This document shows positions 26,158-35,545 of a DNA stretch of 64,000 nucleotides, in pieces. Position 1 is the first letter of the stretch; every line of letters starts with the position of its first letter. Both the position numbers and the translations under genes were made by a program. The stretch spans positions 62,001-126,000 of the forward strand of contig NZ_JAMXQV010000007.1 in the NCBI RefSeq assembly GCF_024703995.1, in the 5' to 3' direction. The DNA is from Amycolatopsis iheyensis (lineage in GTDB: Bacteria > Actinomycetota > Actinomycetes > Mycobacteriales > Pseudonocardiaceae). The notes under the pieces were generated by a model. The model saw only the letters and a program-made list of their open reading frames with translations. It did not search any database and was not told the origin of the DNA.

Positions 26158-26829
26158 ATGATGCTTGCCGACGAGCACGACATCACAACCGCGGAAGATT
26201 TCGGGCGCCACTTGCGCCGGCTTCGGGGGTCGTTGACCCAGGCGTCCGTCGCGCGGCATTCGACGGTGGGGCACGCCTCGCTGCCTCGGCAGCGGGTGTC
26301 CTACATCGAGAACGGGCTGTTGCCCACCGCCGAGCAGCTGCGTTGCTACCTGCGGGGTTGCGGGCAGCCGGATCTGTTCGACGAGCTCGACGCGGTTCGG
26401 AGCCAGTTGACGCCGTCGATCGAGCCGTTGCCCCAGCGCGCGGCCGTCTCCGGCCGGCGGGTCGCCATCGTGGCCGCGGTCAGCGCGGTGGCCTGCCTCG
26501 CCGTCGTGATCATCGTGATGCGGGCGTCGAGTGACCCGCTCGGGCCGGCGAGCGCGGCGAAACCGTCGTCGAGTCCGGCGTGCGCACCGGGGTTCGTGTG
26601 CTTCTGGAGCGACACCGGCTTCGCGGGAACGAAGGTTCAGCTCGACCCGGACTGGGCGACCGGCAGCCACTGCGTCCGGTTGCCGTTCGCGGCCCGTTCC
26701 GTGGTCAACAACAGCCGCGAACGGCAACGCGGGTACGCCAACAGCGACTGCACGGGCGCGGCGACCGTCCTGCAGCACCTCGGCGGTGTCGAGCCCTCAG
26801 TCGACGTCAACGCCTACAAGCACTCCTGA
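26158..26829 (+). CDS. Membrane-anchored HTH protein with external I36-type (crystallin-like) domain
   Basis: 223 residues. Residues ~10-80 are a Cro/C1-type HTH (EDFGRHLRRLRG, QRVSYIENGLLPTAEQL) as in actinobacterial XRE regulators. One membrane helix follows (VAIVAAVSAVACLAVVIIVM, ~100-120) and then an external domain with four Cys (PACAPGFVCFWSDTGFAG, HCVRLP, NSDCTGA) resembling peptidase-inhibitor I36/beta-gamma-crystallin folds. A cytoplasmic DNA-binding head joined to an extracellular domain suggests one-component transmembrane signalling. GGGGAGGG precedes two ATGs (26158, 26161); the second has better spacing. Confidence 0.72.
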   Translation: MMLADEHDITTAEDFGRHLRRLRGSLTQASVARHSTVGHASLPRQRVSYIENGLLPTAEQLRCYLRGCGQPDLFDELDAVRSQLTPSIEPLPQRAAVSGRRVAIVAAVSAVACLAVVIIVMRASSDPLGPASAAKPSSSPACAPGFVCFWSDTGFAGTKVQLDPDWATGSHCVRLPFAARSVVNNSRERQRGYANSDCTGAATVLQHLGGVEPSVDVNAYKHS

Positions 26830-26841
26830 AGCCAGGCCCGG

Positions 26842-27762
26842 TCACTCCGCCCACCGGGCCCCGTACGCCAGCCCCGGCATGAGGCCGCGGAAGCGCAGGT
26901 GCACCTCCCCCGCCGAGTCGATCTGGTGCGCGCGGCCGCGGTAGCCGGGGTCCGACACGTCCCGCTGGAACGCGCCGTCCAGGACCCGGACCTCCGGTGT
27001 CCCGGCGAACCGGACGCGCAGGTCGAACTGCTCGCACGGGTGGCGCGGCACGCACACCATGTGCGGCCGCAGCGCCGACGCCGGCTCGAACAGGATCGAA
27101 ACCTCCCACGCCTCGCCGCGCGACAGCGGCCGGGGCAGCTCCAGCGCGTAGCCCCAGCGGTCGCTCGCCTCCATCCCGCGGTCCAGCAGCGTGCCGCCGT
27201 ACAACACGGTCACCGACAGGCCGTCGCGGCCGCCCGGCAGCGACACCGCCAGGTCCAGGGTCCGGAGGCCGTCCTGGTCGGCGACGATCCGGCGGTGTTC
27301 GAGGACCACCGGCCGCGGTTGGTCGAGCACGAGCGCCACCGAAAGCGACGCCGTGTGCCAGCGGGCCTCCGGTTGCGCGGCCGACGAGGCGGGCGACGAG
27401 CCCGTCGCCAGCTCCGCCAGCAGGTCGATCGCCTCGTCGACGCGGCGGCGGACCGTGCGCGGGTCCCGGTCGACGCGCCGGGCCGCCCACAGGACGCGGT
27501 CCTGGTACAGCGGCTGGCGGGCCTCCGCCGTGATGGCGAAGGCCGCCAACGCCGCCAGGCGCAGGTCCTCCGGCAGGTGCTCCGCCAGTTCGGACAGCCG
27601 CCCGGCGACCTTCTGGCGGATCGCGACGAGCCCGTCGTCGTCCGCCACCTCGCACGCCGAACGCAGGGAGGGGCCGACGCGGTCCTCGATCCGGCCCGCG
27701 AGCAGGCCGCGTCCCTTGCGGAGGATCTTCAGCTCTTGGACCAGCTCTGCGCGCCCACTCAC
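26842..27762 (-). CDS. Actinobacterial protein of unknown function, partner of vWA protein
   Basis: 306 residues, soluble. Residues 1-115 form a helical module (ELKILRKGRGLLAGRIEDRV; LPEDLRLAALAAFAITAEA; DPRTVRRRVDEAIDLLAELA) that I recognise from several actinobacterial signalling proteins of unknown role. The C-terminal ~185 residues look beta-rich. It starts 38 bp after the vWA stop on the same strand and ends 12 bp from the convergent HTH-I36 gene. No catalytic motif seen. Confidence 0.6.
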   Translation of the reverse strand: MSGRAELVQELKILRKGRGLLAGRIEDRVGPSLRSACEVADDDGLVAIRQKVAGRLSELAEHLPEDLRLAALAAFAITAEARQPLYQDRVLWAARRVDRDPRTVRRRVDEAIDLLAELATGSSPASSAAQPEARWHTASLSVALVLDQPRPVVLEHRRIVADQDGLRTLDLAVSLPGGRDGLSVTVLYGGTLLDRGMEASDRWGYALELPRPLSRGEAWEVSILFEPASALRPHMVCVPRHPCEQFDLRVRFAGTPEVRVLDGAFQRDVSDPGYRGRAHQIDSAGEVHLRFRGLMPGLAYGARWAE

Positions 27763-27800
27763 CGGTTCTCTCCTTCAGTGCGTTTCCATGGCCACCCCCT

Positions 27801-28400
27801 TCAGGACAGAGTGCGGTCGGCCGGTGGACCGGAAGTGGACAGAACGTGCATCACCGAAGCGATCAAGGCCGTGCCCATGCGGATGCCGTCGCGGCCGAGG
27901 TAGGTGCGGAACGTGCCGATGCGCCCGAGCGCGTCCTCGTCGGCGTCGCCGACGCCGAACGTCACGACCCGGGGGCGGAGCCGCCACCTCGGGTCCGTCA
28001 GCGCGGCGAACGCCGCCGGCCAGGTCACCGGGTCCGTCGGCTGGCCGTCGGACAGGAAGAACACCATCGGCCGCAGCACGCGCACCCGGTGCGTCGCCAG
28101 CAGGCGGACGTCCTCCTCGATGACGTCGCGCAGGAAGGGGAACAGCGGCCCGAAGTTGGTCCCCGCGCACGGCCCCGGCGCGGGCAGGTCGGTGACCTCC
28201 CCGGTCAGGTACAGCCCGTGCACCACGTACGGCTTGTCGCCGAACCCGACCAGGCTGCAGAGCACCCGGTCGGCGATCGACGCGTCGGCGTGCACCGCGC
28301 CGCGGAACTCGCGCAGCCCGTGGTTCAGCTCGTCGATGTGGTCGGCCATCGAAAGCGAGACGTCGCATGCCACGTAACACGGCAACACGTCGGACCCCAT
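27801..28400 (-). CDS. vWA-domain protein (TerY/YegL-like)
   Basis: 199 residues from ATG 28400, with AGGAG 8 nt upstream. The MIDAS metal site DVSLSM is near the N-terminus, followed by SLVGFGDKPYV, FLSDGQPTDPVTW and VVTFGVGDADED in the order of a von Willebrand A fold. Such stand-alone vWA proteins act as metal-dependent adaptors in tellurium-resistance-like and actinobacterial conflict or signalling gene sets. First gene of a two-gene unit divergent from the SARP gene. Confidence 0.78.
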   Translation of the reverse strand: MGSDVLPCYVACDVSLSMADHIDELNHGLREFRGAVHADASIADRVLCSLVGFGDKPYVVHGLYLTGEVTDLPAPGPCAGTNFGPLFPFLRDVIEEDVRLLATHRVRVLRPMVFFLSDGQPTDPVTWPAAFAALTDPRWRLRPRVVTFGVGDADEDALGRIGTFRTYLGRDGIRMGTALIASVMHVLSTSGPPADRTLS

Positions 28401-28548
28401 ACCCGGTTCTCCTTCACCCCTGATTCGACCGGCGGAGTCTGGCAACCCGGCGTGTATCGAACGTGCAAGAAATGCGGATTACCGAAACTCCAACGGCCGA
28501 TTGCGCGACATCAACGGAGGACAGCAAGCTGACGGCCCGGGAGGCTGC

Positions 28549-31446
28549 GTGGAGTTTCGGATGCTCGGCCCGCTGGAGGCGTGGCACGACGGCGCACCGG
28601 TGCAGCTGGGTGACCAGCAGCAGCGGTTCGTCCTGGTCGTGCTGCTCCTGAACGCGAACAAGCCGGTGTCGACCGCGCGCCTCACCGAGATCGTCTGGAC
28701 CGGCCGGGAGACGAAACCCACCCTGGTGCGCGGCTACGTCAAGCGGCTGCGCGACGTCGGTGTCGGCATCGAGACGACGCCGACCGGCTACCTCCTGCGG
28801 ATCGGCGAAGACCAGCTCGACGCCGTCCGGTTCGAGCGGCTGCGTGCCGACGCGGGCCGGACCGACGACGTGCGCCGCAAGATCGAGCTGCTGCGCGAAG
28901 CCGTCGGGCTGTGGCGCGGGCGGTTCCTCGAGGACATCGACATCGACCGCGTCGGCGGCCCGGAGGTGGCGTTCCCGGAGGAGAGCCTGCCCGACGCCGT
29001 CGGTGACCTGGCCGAGCTGGAGCTCGACGCCGGCGACCACCGGTCGGCGCGCGACCGGCTGCGGCCGCTGGTCCGGTCCGACCCGGCCGGCCAGAAGCAC
29101 GCCGAGCTGCTCATGCGCGCGCTGCTCGCCGGCGGCGACCGGGTGGGCGCGTTGCGCGTGTTCCACGGCACCCGCGACGCCCTCGCCGAGCTGCGCATGG
29201 AGCCGGGCCCGGTGCTGCGCAACCTCGCCGCGCGCGCCGAACACGGCGAGCCGCCCAGCTCGCTGCCGTCGCGACCGGGTGGGTTCACCGGCCGGGCCGA
29301 AGAGCTGGCCGCGATCGAGGCGGCCGCCGCGAGCGGGGCGATCTGGATCAGCGGCGCGCCCGGTGTCGGCAAAACCGGCCTGGCGGTCGAGGCCGCCCAC
29401 CGCCTGCGCGACCGGTTCCCGGACGGCCAGCTCATGGTCCGCCTCAACGGGTTCACGCCCGGGGTCGAGCAGACGAGCGTCGGCGACGCGCTGACCGAGC
29501 TGCTGGTCGAGCTCGGCGTGCCGGCCGAGCAGATCCCGGCGACCGTCGGCCGCAAGGTCACGCTCTACCAGACGACGTTGTGGGGCACGCGCACGCTGGT
29601 CGTGCTGGACAACGCCGCGTCGCCGGCGCAGATCCGGCCGCTGCTGCCGGAGGCCGACGGCTGCCTGGCCGTGGTCACCAGCCGTCGGATGGGCGACACC
29701 GGCGAGCCCGTCCGGCTTTCGCCGTTGCCACCCGAAGAAGCGGCCGAGCTGTTCCAGGCGCTGACCGACCCGCCGCGGGTGCGCGGGCGCACAGCCGAGG
29801 TCGCGCTGATCGTCAAGCGCTGCGGCTTCCTGCCGATGCCGATCCGGGTGGCGGCCGCGTTGTTCCGGCGGCACACCCGGTGGCCGCTGGAGCACCTGCT
29901 CCACCTGCTCGAGGAGAACGGGCCGTGGGGCGCCGACGACGCCGACGGCACCGCCGCGGTCCGGGTGTCCTACCAGCAGCTCGGTGAGCCGCAGCGGGCG
30001 ATGTTCCGGCTGCTCGGCAGCCTGCCGGGACCGGACGTCGACGTCGTCGGCGGCGCGGCGCTGGCCGGGTGCGACGTCGCCGAGGCGCGGCTGCTGCTCG
30101 ACGACCTGCACGAGGTGAGCCTGCTCGAAGAGGCCGCGCCGGAGCGGTACCAGATGCTCGACCCGCTCAAGGAGTTCGCCGGTGCCGACCCGGCGCCCAG
30201 GCAGGCGCTGGTGCGGCTGCTCGACTTCTACCTGGTGACGCTGGCGGCCGCGGTCGGCGCCGCGTACCCCTTCGACCGCGCCCAGCTGCCCGCGCTGGAG
30301 CACGCGAGCCCGGTGTCGCCGGCCTTCGCCGGCGCCGACGCGGGGCTGCGGTGGATCGTCGCCGAGCGCGACAACCTCGTGGCCGCGATCCACTACGCGG
30401 CGCGGCACGACCTGCCGGGGCACACCTGGCGGCTCGCCGTGCTGCTGTGGCGCTACTTCAACACGACCAACCAGTTCGAGGACTGGATCGGCACGCTCGA
30501 GCTCGCCTGGAAGATCGTCTCGGCAGACGCTGGGAACGACTACGGCCAGGCGCACGTCCTGCTCCGGCTGGCGACCGCGCACGACCGGCGTGGTCAGCTG
30601 ACCGAAGCACTCGAGCTGGCCGCCAAGGCGTTGCCGAAGTGGCGCCGGCTCGGCGACCCGCGGGGTGAGGCGGCGACGTTGTGCGCGCTCGCCATCCCGA
30701 CCATGGAGCTGGGCAAGCACGAGCAGGCGATCGCCCACCTCGAAGCCGCGCTGGCCAAGTACGAGCAGAGCGAGGACCGGCGGGGCGAGGCCCACGCGCT
30801 GAGCATGCTCGGCTACCTCAACGAGCTGCACGGAAACCTCCAGGTCGCGCTGGACCAGCATTCGGCGGCCGCGCGGATGCTCGGCGAGATCGGGCACACC
30901 CAGGGCGTCGCGCACGCGTTGAACAACCTCGGGTCCGTGCAGGAGCGGCTGGGTCTGCTCGCGGAGGCGTTGACCAGCTACACGGACGCGCACGGGCACG
31001 CCGCCGAGGTCGGCGACCGCTGCGTCGAGGCGTACGCGCTGAACAACATCGGGAACGTGCACCGGCAACGCGGGAAGTTCCCGGAAGCCGTGCGGTACCA
31101 CGACAAGGCTCGTGAGGTCGCGGCCAACGTTCCGGACGCCGACCTGCGCACGCAGCTCTACCTCGACCGCGGCGCGACGGCGCTCGCCCGGGGTGTGCCT
31201 CGGGAAGCGCTCACGGCGTGCGAAGCGGCGTTGGACCTGGCCGACGGAAACGGGAACCGCGCTTACCAGGCCCGCGCGCACCGCGGTGTCGCGGAAACAC
31301 TGCACGCGATGGGCGAACACGAAAACGCCGTCGCGCATTGGGTGGCCGCCGAAAACGAATTCACCGCGCTCGATTTCCCGGAGGCCCTCGAAGTGCGCGC
31401 CGAACGCGCCGCGTTCGACTGCGCCTGCGGTTCGGGCCGGCCGTGA
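28549..31446 (+). CDS. AfsR-type SARP transcriptional regulator (wHTH-BTAD-NB-ARC-TPR)
   Basis: 965 residues from GTG 28549, chosen because GGGAGG lies 5 nt upstream; an earlier TTG at 28501 is weaker. Order: OmpR-like winged helix (~1-90, FRMLGPLEAW), BTAD (~95-235, FHGTRDALAELRMEPGP), NB-ARC ATPase with Walker A GAPGVGKTGLAVE (~268) and LVVLDNAAS, then at least six TPRs from ~620 (ALSMLGYLNELHGN, ALNNLGSVQERLG, ALNNIGNVHRQRG). SARPs activate secondary-metabolism or neighbouring genes; no biosynthetic cluster is next to it here. Confidence 0.9.
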   Translation: MEFRMLGPLEAWHDGAPVQLGDQQQRFVLVVLLLNANKPVSTARLTEIVWTGRETKPTLVRGYVKRLRDVGVGIETTPTGYLLRIGEDQLDAVRFERLRADAGRTDDVRRKIELLREAVGLWRGRFLEDIDIDRVGGPEVAFPEESLPDAVGDLAELELDAGDHRSARDRLRPLVRSDPAGQKHAELLMRALLAGGDRVGALRVFHGTRDALAELRMEPGPVLRNLAARAEHGEPPSSLPSRPGGFTGRAEELAAIEAAAASGAIWISGAPGVGKTGLAVEAAHRLRDRFPDGQLMVRLNGFTPGVEQTSVGDALTELLVELGVPAEQIPATVGRKVTLYQTTLWGTRTLVVLDNAASPAQIRPLLPEADGCLAVVTSRRMGDTGEPVRLSPLPPEEAAELFQALTDPPRVRGRTAEVALIVKRCGFLPMPIRVAAALFRRHTRWPLEHLLHLLEENGPWGADDADGTAAVRVSYQQLGEPQRAMFRLLGSLPGPDVDVVGGAALAGCDVAEARLLLDDLHEVSLLEEAAPERYQMLDPLKEFAGADPAPRQALVRLLDFYLVTLAAAVGAAYPFDRAQLPALEHASPVSPAFAGADAGLRWIVAERDNLVAAIHYAARHDLPGHTWRLAVLLWRYFNTTNQFEDWIGTLELAWKIVSADAGNDYGQAHVLLRLATAHDRRGQLTEALELAAKALPKWRRLGDPRGEAATLCALAIPTMELGKHEQAIAHLEAALAKYEQSEDRRGEAHALSMLGYLNELHGNLQVALDQHSAAARMLGEIGHTQGVAHALNNLGSVQERLGLLAEALTSYTDAHGHAAEVGDRCVEAYALNNIGNVHRQRGKFPEAVRYHDKAREVAANVPDADLRTQLYLDRGATALARGVPREALTACEAALDLADGNGNRAYQARAHRGVAETLHAMGEHENAVAHWVAAENEFTALDFPEALEVRAERAAFDCACGSGRP

Positions 31447-31471
31447 CCGGTGCCCGGCCGGCCCGGTGCAC

Positions 31472-31648
31472 TCAGCCGTGCCAGGGGTTGCCGTCGGTGC
31501 CCGCCGGGGGCGGGGTGGTGGTCGTGACCGGCGGCGGGGTGCCGCCGTCGCCGTCCGCGGACGCCGTGGCGGAGCCGAGCAGCGGCGCCGCGGCGATGAT
31601 GCAGAGCGCGAGGAGGGGGCCACCGAACTTGGCCAGCTTCTTGGACAT
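31472..31648 (-). CDS. Small exported Pro/Thr-rich peptide
   Basis: 58 residues from ATG 31648, GGAGG 7 nt upstream. Signal peptide LAKFGGPLLALCIIAAAPLLG, cleaved near ATASA, leaving ~27 residues (DGGTPPPVTTTTPPP, ending NPWHG). No family. Convergent with the SARP gene 26 bp away and transcribed in the same direction as, but after, the TIR operon terminator. Reading as real rests on signal sequence plus ribosome site. Confidence 0.6.
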   Translation of the reverse strand: MSKKLAKFGGPLLALCIIAAAPLLGSATASADGDGGTPPPVTTTTPPPAGTDGNPWHG

Positions 31649-31781
31649 GACGAATCCTCCGATGGAAAGTGATTGATCAGGGAATTCGCGGTATTTCCGC
31701 GCCCTGCAACCAGGATTCGTCATGCGTGGCGGGCGAACAATGAGGTGACCGTTTCCCGAAAGGGAGTCAACGGGAAACGCA

Positions 31782-31818
31782 CGAAGGCCGCGTTTCCCCC
31801 TCGGAAACGCGGCCTTCG
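31782..31818 (-). terminator. Perfect hairpin ending the TIR/HerA operon
   Basis: CGAAGGCCGCGTTTCC (31782-31797) and its exact complement (31803-31818) with a 5-nt loop, 16 bp without a mismatch. It starts 2 bp beyond the stop codon of the AAA/HerA gene, so it is best read as that operon's transcription terminator. Confidence 0.85.
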
Positions 31819-31820
31819 CG

Positions 31821-34800
31821 TCAGCGGCCGTCGCGGGCCCGGTCGAGGACTTCCTCGAGCCGCAACGGGCTGGGTGGGTGGTGACTCAGGCACAGCGGCG
31901 CCCGCATCGGCCGGAACCCGAAGGTCTCGCCGGTGACGTAGAACTGCCCGCGTTCCAGCCGCGAGATGTCCCCGACGGTGCTGCCCTTGGCCCTGGCCAT
32001 CTCGTTGGCGGCGGCGACCTGCGCCGGGCTGTTGAGCCGGCCGAAGAACTGCGTGGTCGCGTTGCCGGTGATCTGGTTGTGCAGGCCCTTGGGCGCCTGC
32101 GTCGCGAGGAGCAGGCCGAGCCCGTACTTGCGGGCCTGGGAGGCGAGCATGATGGTGCTGTGGGTGCTGGCGGTCCCGGCCCCGGACGGCGCGATCGTCT
32201 GGGCTTCGTCCATGACGAACAGGCCGCCGAGCGGCCGGTCGGCTGCCGGGTGGCGCTTGATCCAGGCGAACACTTCCAGTTGTAGCTGGCTGACGAAGCC
32301 CTGCCGCTGTTCTTCCGAGGGCAGCCCGATGAAGCTGACCACGGAGATCCGCGCCCGTTTACCGGGCGAGGGCGTCAGCAGCACGGCGGGATCGGCGGGT
32401 TCACCCGCCCCGCCGAGCAGCGGATCGTTGACCATGGCGGCTCTGAGCGTCTCGGCCAGATCGGCGGCGGTTTTGGTGCCGGTGGCCAGTTTGCTGACGC
32501 CGACGGGCAGGTCGGCCAGGACGTCGACGAACTCGGAGAGGCTGCGGGAATCCTTTCTCGCGTAGTGCATCAGGGCTTCTCTGAGGACGGCTTTTCCCCT
32601 TTGGGCACCCTTGGCTGCGCCGGTCAGCCTGGCGTGCGGAATCAGGCGTGCCACGGCCGCTTCGATGGCCGCGGCGAACTCGTCTTCGTCGTCTCTCACT
32701 CCGGAGAAGTCCGGGAGGGGGTGGAAGCTGAGCGGTCTTCCGGCTGCTCGGCCCGGGGTCCAGACGACTACTTCGGTGTGCTCCAGGTAGTCGGTTGCGC
32801 TTTCGGCGTCTCCTGGGCGCCAGTCTGTGGGAGGTTCGGGCCAGGGGTCGCCGAGTCTCGCCAGGTCGTTGTTCGGGTCGAGGACGATGGCGGAGACACC
32901 GTGGAGAGCGCATTCTTCGATGATCCGGCGGAGGAGGACCGTCTTTCCGGTGCCGGAGCCGGCGAAGATGACCGCGTGCTTGCGGAGGGACTCCAGTTCG
33001 ATGGAGATTTCGCCGGTTGTGCCCAGGGTGATCGTGTTGGGCTTCGGGGGTTCGGGTTTCGCCTCGGGTTCCGGCGGGGGGCGGGTTTCCCGCTGGTTGC
33101 TCCGGGACTGCCCCGGATCGGGGAGGATCTTCCGGAGCAGGCCGGTCTTGCTCGCCGGCTTCCGGGCGACCAGCCAGTTCAGCAGCTCGTAGCTCTGGTT
33201 GGTGAGCAGCTGGCTGAGGGCCCACAAGGTCCGGATGTCGTCCTTGCCCATCTCGACGCGCTGGCTGCCGGCCCTGGGCAGGACGCGGATCGCGTCCTTG
33301 GTCTTGCCGCCGTCCCAGCCCTTCGCGCCGTGGTGGATGAGCACCAGGTGCCGGTCGCGCACGCCCTCGCGGATACCCGCGGCGTCGATCGCGTTCCGCA
33401 CCCGCCGCAGCACCCGGTTGCCGTGCTGGGGCGCGAAAGCCCGGAACATCCAGCGTTCCTTGACGTCGCCTTCTTCGCTCAGCACTCGCAGAAGGCCGGC
33501 GTGCAGGTCCTTCATCCCGTTCGCGGGCGGTTCGGTCTCCCACGACTTGTCGTCGTTGCCGAACTCGGTGATCCACGACCGCAGCCCCGCCTGCAGGAGG
33601 TCCGGCATGACGTTGTCTTCGGTGTGGTAGCTGAGGATCGCGGTCAAGTCGGCCTGCTTGCGCAGTTCCGCGAACTGCCGGTCGAACTCGGCGTAGTAAC
33701 GCGGTTCCGGCCCGGTCCGTGCCGGCAGCTCGACCGGCTCGGCCGGTTCTTCGTCGAACGAAGACAACTCGCGGACCTTGCCGTACAAGCACGCTTCGGC
33801 GTGTTCCTGAACTCGCCGGAGCAGCTGCCGCGGCGTGTAGCCGCTCCACGAGTCGCCGAACGCCTGCGTCGCCACGGGCCACGCGGAGTGCGGCGGCGTG
33901 AACCCGATCCGTGTGTAGACCACGCTCAGCCACTTCTCCACCAGTGCCCGGCCGAGTTCCGGGTCGACGATGGCACCCAGGACCGGGGTCTCGGTGAACC
34001 GGTCGTCGAACGAGTCGGGCGCCACCTTTTGCAGCCGCATCCACGTGACGGGCAGGCACGCCACAATGGACAATGTTCGCCGGGTCGTCTCCCGGAGCTG
34101 CATCAGGCCATCGGCGATGACCGCGAGCTCGGTGTTGGTGGGCTCGTCGACGGTACGGGCGATCAACGAGTCCAGCTGGTCGATCGCGGCGACGCTCGGC
34201 CCCGTCAGCGCGAGCACCCGGGAGATCTCGACGACGAGCTCGCGCTGCGGTTTCGGATCCGCGGGCAGCCCCCACGCCTTGCGGGACTTCTTCCGGTCCT
34301 CCTCTGCCGTTCCAGAAAGGTAGTCCTTGCCGGTCGTGATCTGGTCCGCGTCGGCCGCCGCGTACAGCACGAGCGCGCGGAGGGTGTCGGCGCATTCGAC
34401 GGCCACCTGAGCGTCGACTCGCCGCACCGCGCCGAGGAAGCCGTTGAGGTCCTCGACGGTGAGCGGCGCGTCGCCGAGCACCACCTTGGCCAGCGGCTCG
34501 GGCACCTTCGCCTTCTCGCACAACCGCTGCAGCAGCTTGGCCAGCTGGAGCTCGCCGTCGTCATCCGGGCGCCACAGCTCGCTGCGCATGGCGCGCAGGA
34601 CGTCGTCCCAGAACGCGTCCCCGGTGGTGAGGTCGATGAGGAAGAAGTAGCCGTCCTCCTGCTGGACGGCCTGCCGGACCCGGCCCAGCAGGTGCGTTTT
34701 GCCGACGCCCTTCTGCCCTTGCAGGGTGAGGCCGATCGGACTCGGGCCCCGGCTGCTCTTCGCGTCCTGGATGCTCGCGCGGATCCGGTTGCCGGCCCTG

Positions 34801-34910
34801 GTGTGCAGACCGTCCACATGGGACGGCGAGATGCCCCAGACGTCGTCCGGCGTTTCAGCGGAGTTGAACCTGACCGCGGCGAGCGCTTGCCGCTCCTGCT
34901 CCTCGGTCAT
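31821..34910 (-). CDS. Double P-loop protein: N-terminal AAA module and C-terminal HerA/FtsK-like ATPase
   Basis: 1029 residues from ATG 34910 (ATGA overlap with the upstream gene). N-terminal AAA unit: Walker A GQKGVGKTHLL (~65-75), Walker B-like VAAIDQLDSLIAR (~240), an Orc/BrxC-like ATPase style. Central ~230-residue helical region. C-terminal HerA-type unit: Walker A FAGSGTGKTVLLRR (~650), Walker B GGLFVMDEAQTIAPSG (~898), LLLATQAPKGLHNQI and a final arginine-finger region. HerA-like motors pump or translocate DNA and recur in defence systems with SIR2 or TIR effectors. It is the last gene of the operon before the hairpin; likely the sensor/motor. Confidence 0.85.
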   Translation of the reverse strand: MTEEQERQALAAVRFNSAETPDDVWGISPSHVDGLHTRAGNRIRASIQDAKSSRGPSPIGLTLQGQKGVGKTHLLGRVRQAVQQEDGYFFLIDLTTGDAFWDDVLRAMRSELWRPDDDGELQLAKLLQRLCEKAKVPEPLAKVVLGDAPLTVEDLNGFLGAVRRVDAQVAVECADTLRALVLYAAADADQITTGKDYLSGTAEEDRKKSRKAWGLPADPKPQRELVVEISRVLALTGPSVAAIDQLDSLIARTVDEPTNTELAVIADGLMQLRETTRRTLSIVACLPVTWMRLQKVAPDSFDDRFTETPVLGAIVDPELGRALVEKWLSVVYTRIGFTPPHSAWPVATQAFGDSWSGYTPRQLLRRVQEHAEACLYGKVRELSSFDEEPAEPVELPARTGPEPRYYAEFDRQFAELRKQADLTAILSYHTEDNVMPDLLQAGLRSWITEFGNDDKSWETEPPANGMKDLHAGLLRVLSEEGDVKERWMFRAFAPQHGNRVLRRVRNAIDAAGIREGVRDRHLVLIHHGAKGWDGGKTKDAIRVLPRAGSQRVEMGKDDIRTLWALSQLLTNQSYELLNWLVARKPASKTGLLRKILPDPGQSRSNQRETRPPPEPEAKPEPPKPNTITLGTTGEISIELESLRKHAVIFAGSGTGKTVLLRRIIEECALHGVSAIVLDPNNDLARLGDPWPEPPTDWRPGDAESATDYLEHTEVVVWTPGRAAGRPLSFHPLPDFSGVRDDEDEFAAAIEAAVARLIPHARLTGAAKGAQRGKAVLREALMHYARKDSRSLSEFVDVLADLPVGVSKLATGTKTAADLAETLRAAMVNDPLLGGAGEPADPAVLLTPSPGKRARISVVSFIGLPSEEQRQGFVSQLQLEVFAWIKRHPAADRPLGGLFVMDEAQTIAPSGAGTASTHSTIMLASQARKYGLGLLLATQAPKGLHNQITGNATTQFFGRLNSPAQVAAANEMARAKGSTVGDISRLERGQFYVTGETFGFRPMRAPLCLSHHPPSPLRLEEVLDRARDGR

Positions 34911-35536
34911 GATTCCTCGATCAACACGAGATGCTTGTCCTCCTTGCCGATCCGGATCGCCGCGGCGTGGTCCGCATCGGTGAGGCCCTTGCGGTCGGAG
35001 TCCGGGGACAGGTGCACGAGCTCGGTCTTCACCATCCGCAGGAGGGTCTGGTCGACCTCCTCCTTCCCGGCGCCGTTGAGTTCGGGGCGGAGCCGGGCCA
35101 GGCGGATCCATTCTTGCGGCCGGGACGAGAGCTCCTGGTAGACCCGGCGGATCAGGTCTTCGAGCTCGACCGGCTCGACGGGAGGCTCCGACGGACCGAG
35201 CACGTCGACGAGCCGGACCTTCCGCTCACGTGCGTTGCGCACGTAGAGCCTCAGCACGTCGAACAGGATCCGGACCAGGCCGCTGGACCGCGGTGGAGTC
35301 TCGATGTCGGCGACCATCTGCTCACACCAGTCCTTCCCGGCCGGTGTGATCTTGTGGAAGAGCCGGTTGCTCACCTTCGTGGTTTCGAGCAGCTCCGCCT
35401 TGTTCAGCTTGGCGCGGCCGGCCGGGCTGAGGTCGACCCCGTGGTCCTTCCTCAGGACCGCGTTGGCCATCTCCCCGCCGTTCAACATCAGGACGAGCAG
35501 CGTCGCTCGCTCCGGAATTCCGTACTTCTGCGGCAT
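34907..35536 (-). CDS. Small predicted winged-helix protein of the TIR operon
   Basis: 209 residues from ATG 35536, preceded by AGGAG at good spacing; GTG 35542 is also in frame. The first ~80 residues (YGIPERATLLVLMLNGGEMAN, cut to the core; LNKAELLETTKVSNRLFHKITPAG) look like a winged helix, with a charged helical C-terminal half (VELEDLIRRVYQELSSRP). No database family recalled. It is 9 bp after the ATPase stop and overlaps the HerA gene, so it is an integral part of the cassette, perhaps the adaptor that recognises DNA or a phage signal. Confidence 0.65.
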   Translation of the reverse strand: MPQKYGIPERATLLVLMLNGGEMANAVLRKDHGVDLSPAGRAKLNKAELLETTKVSNRLFHKITPAGKDWCEQMVADIETPPRSSGLVRILFDVLRLYVRNARERKVRLVDVLGPSEPPVEPVELEDLIRRVYQELSSRPQEWIRLARLRPELNGAGKEEVDQTLLRMVKTELVHLSPDSDRKGLTDADHAAAIRIGKEDKHLVLIEES

Positions 35537-35545
35537 TCCCACTCC

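Noticed and set aside
28414..31623. A 1069-codon open frame opposite the SARP gene
   Set aside because: Shadow of the SARP coding strand; no domains, biased composition.
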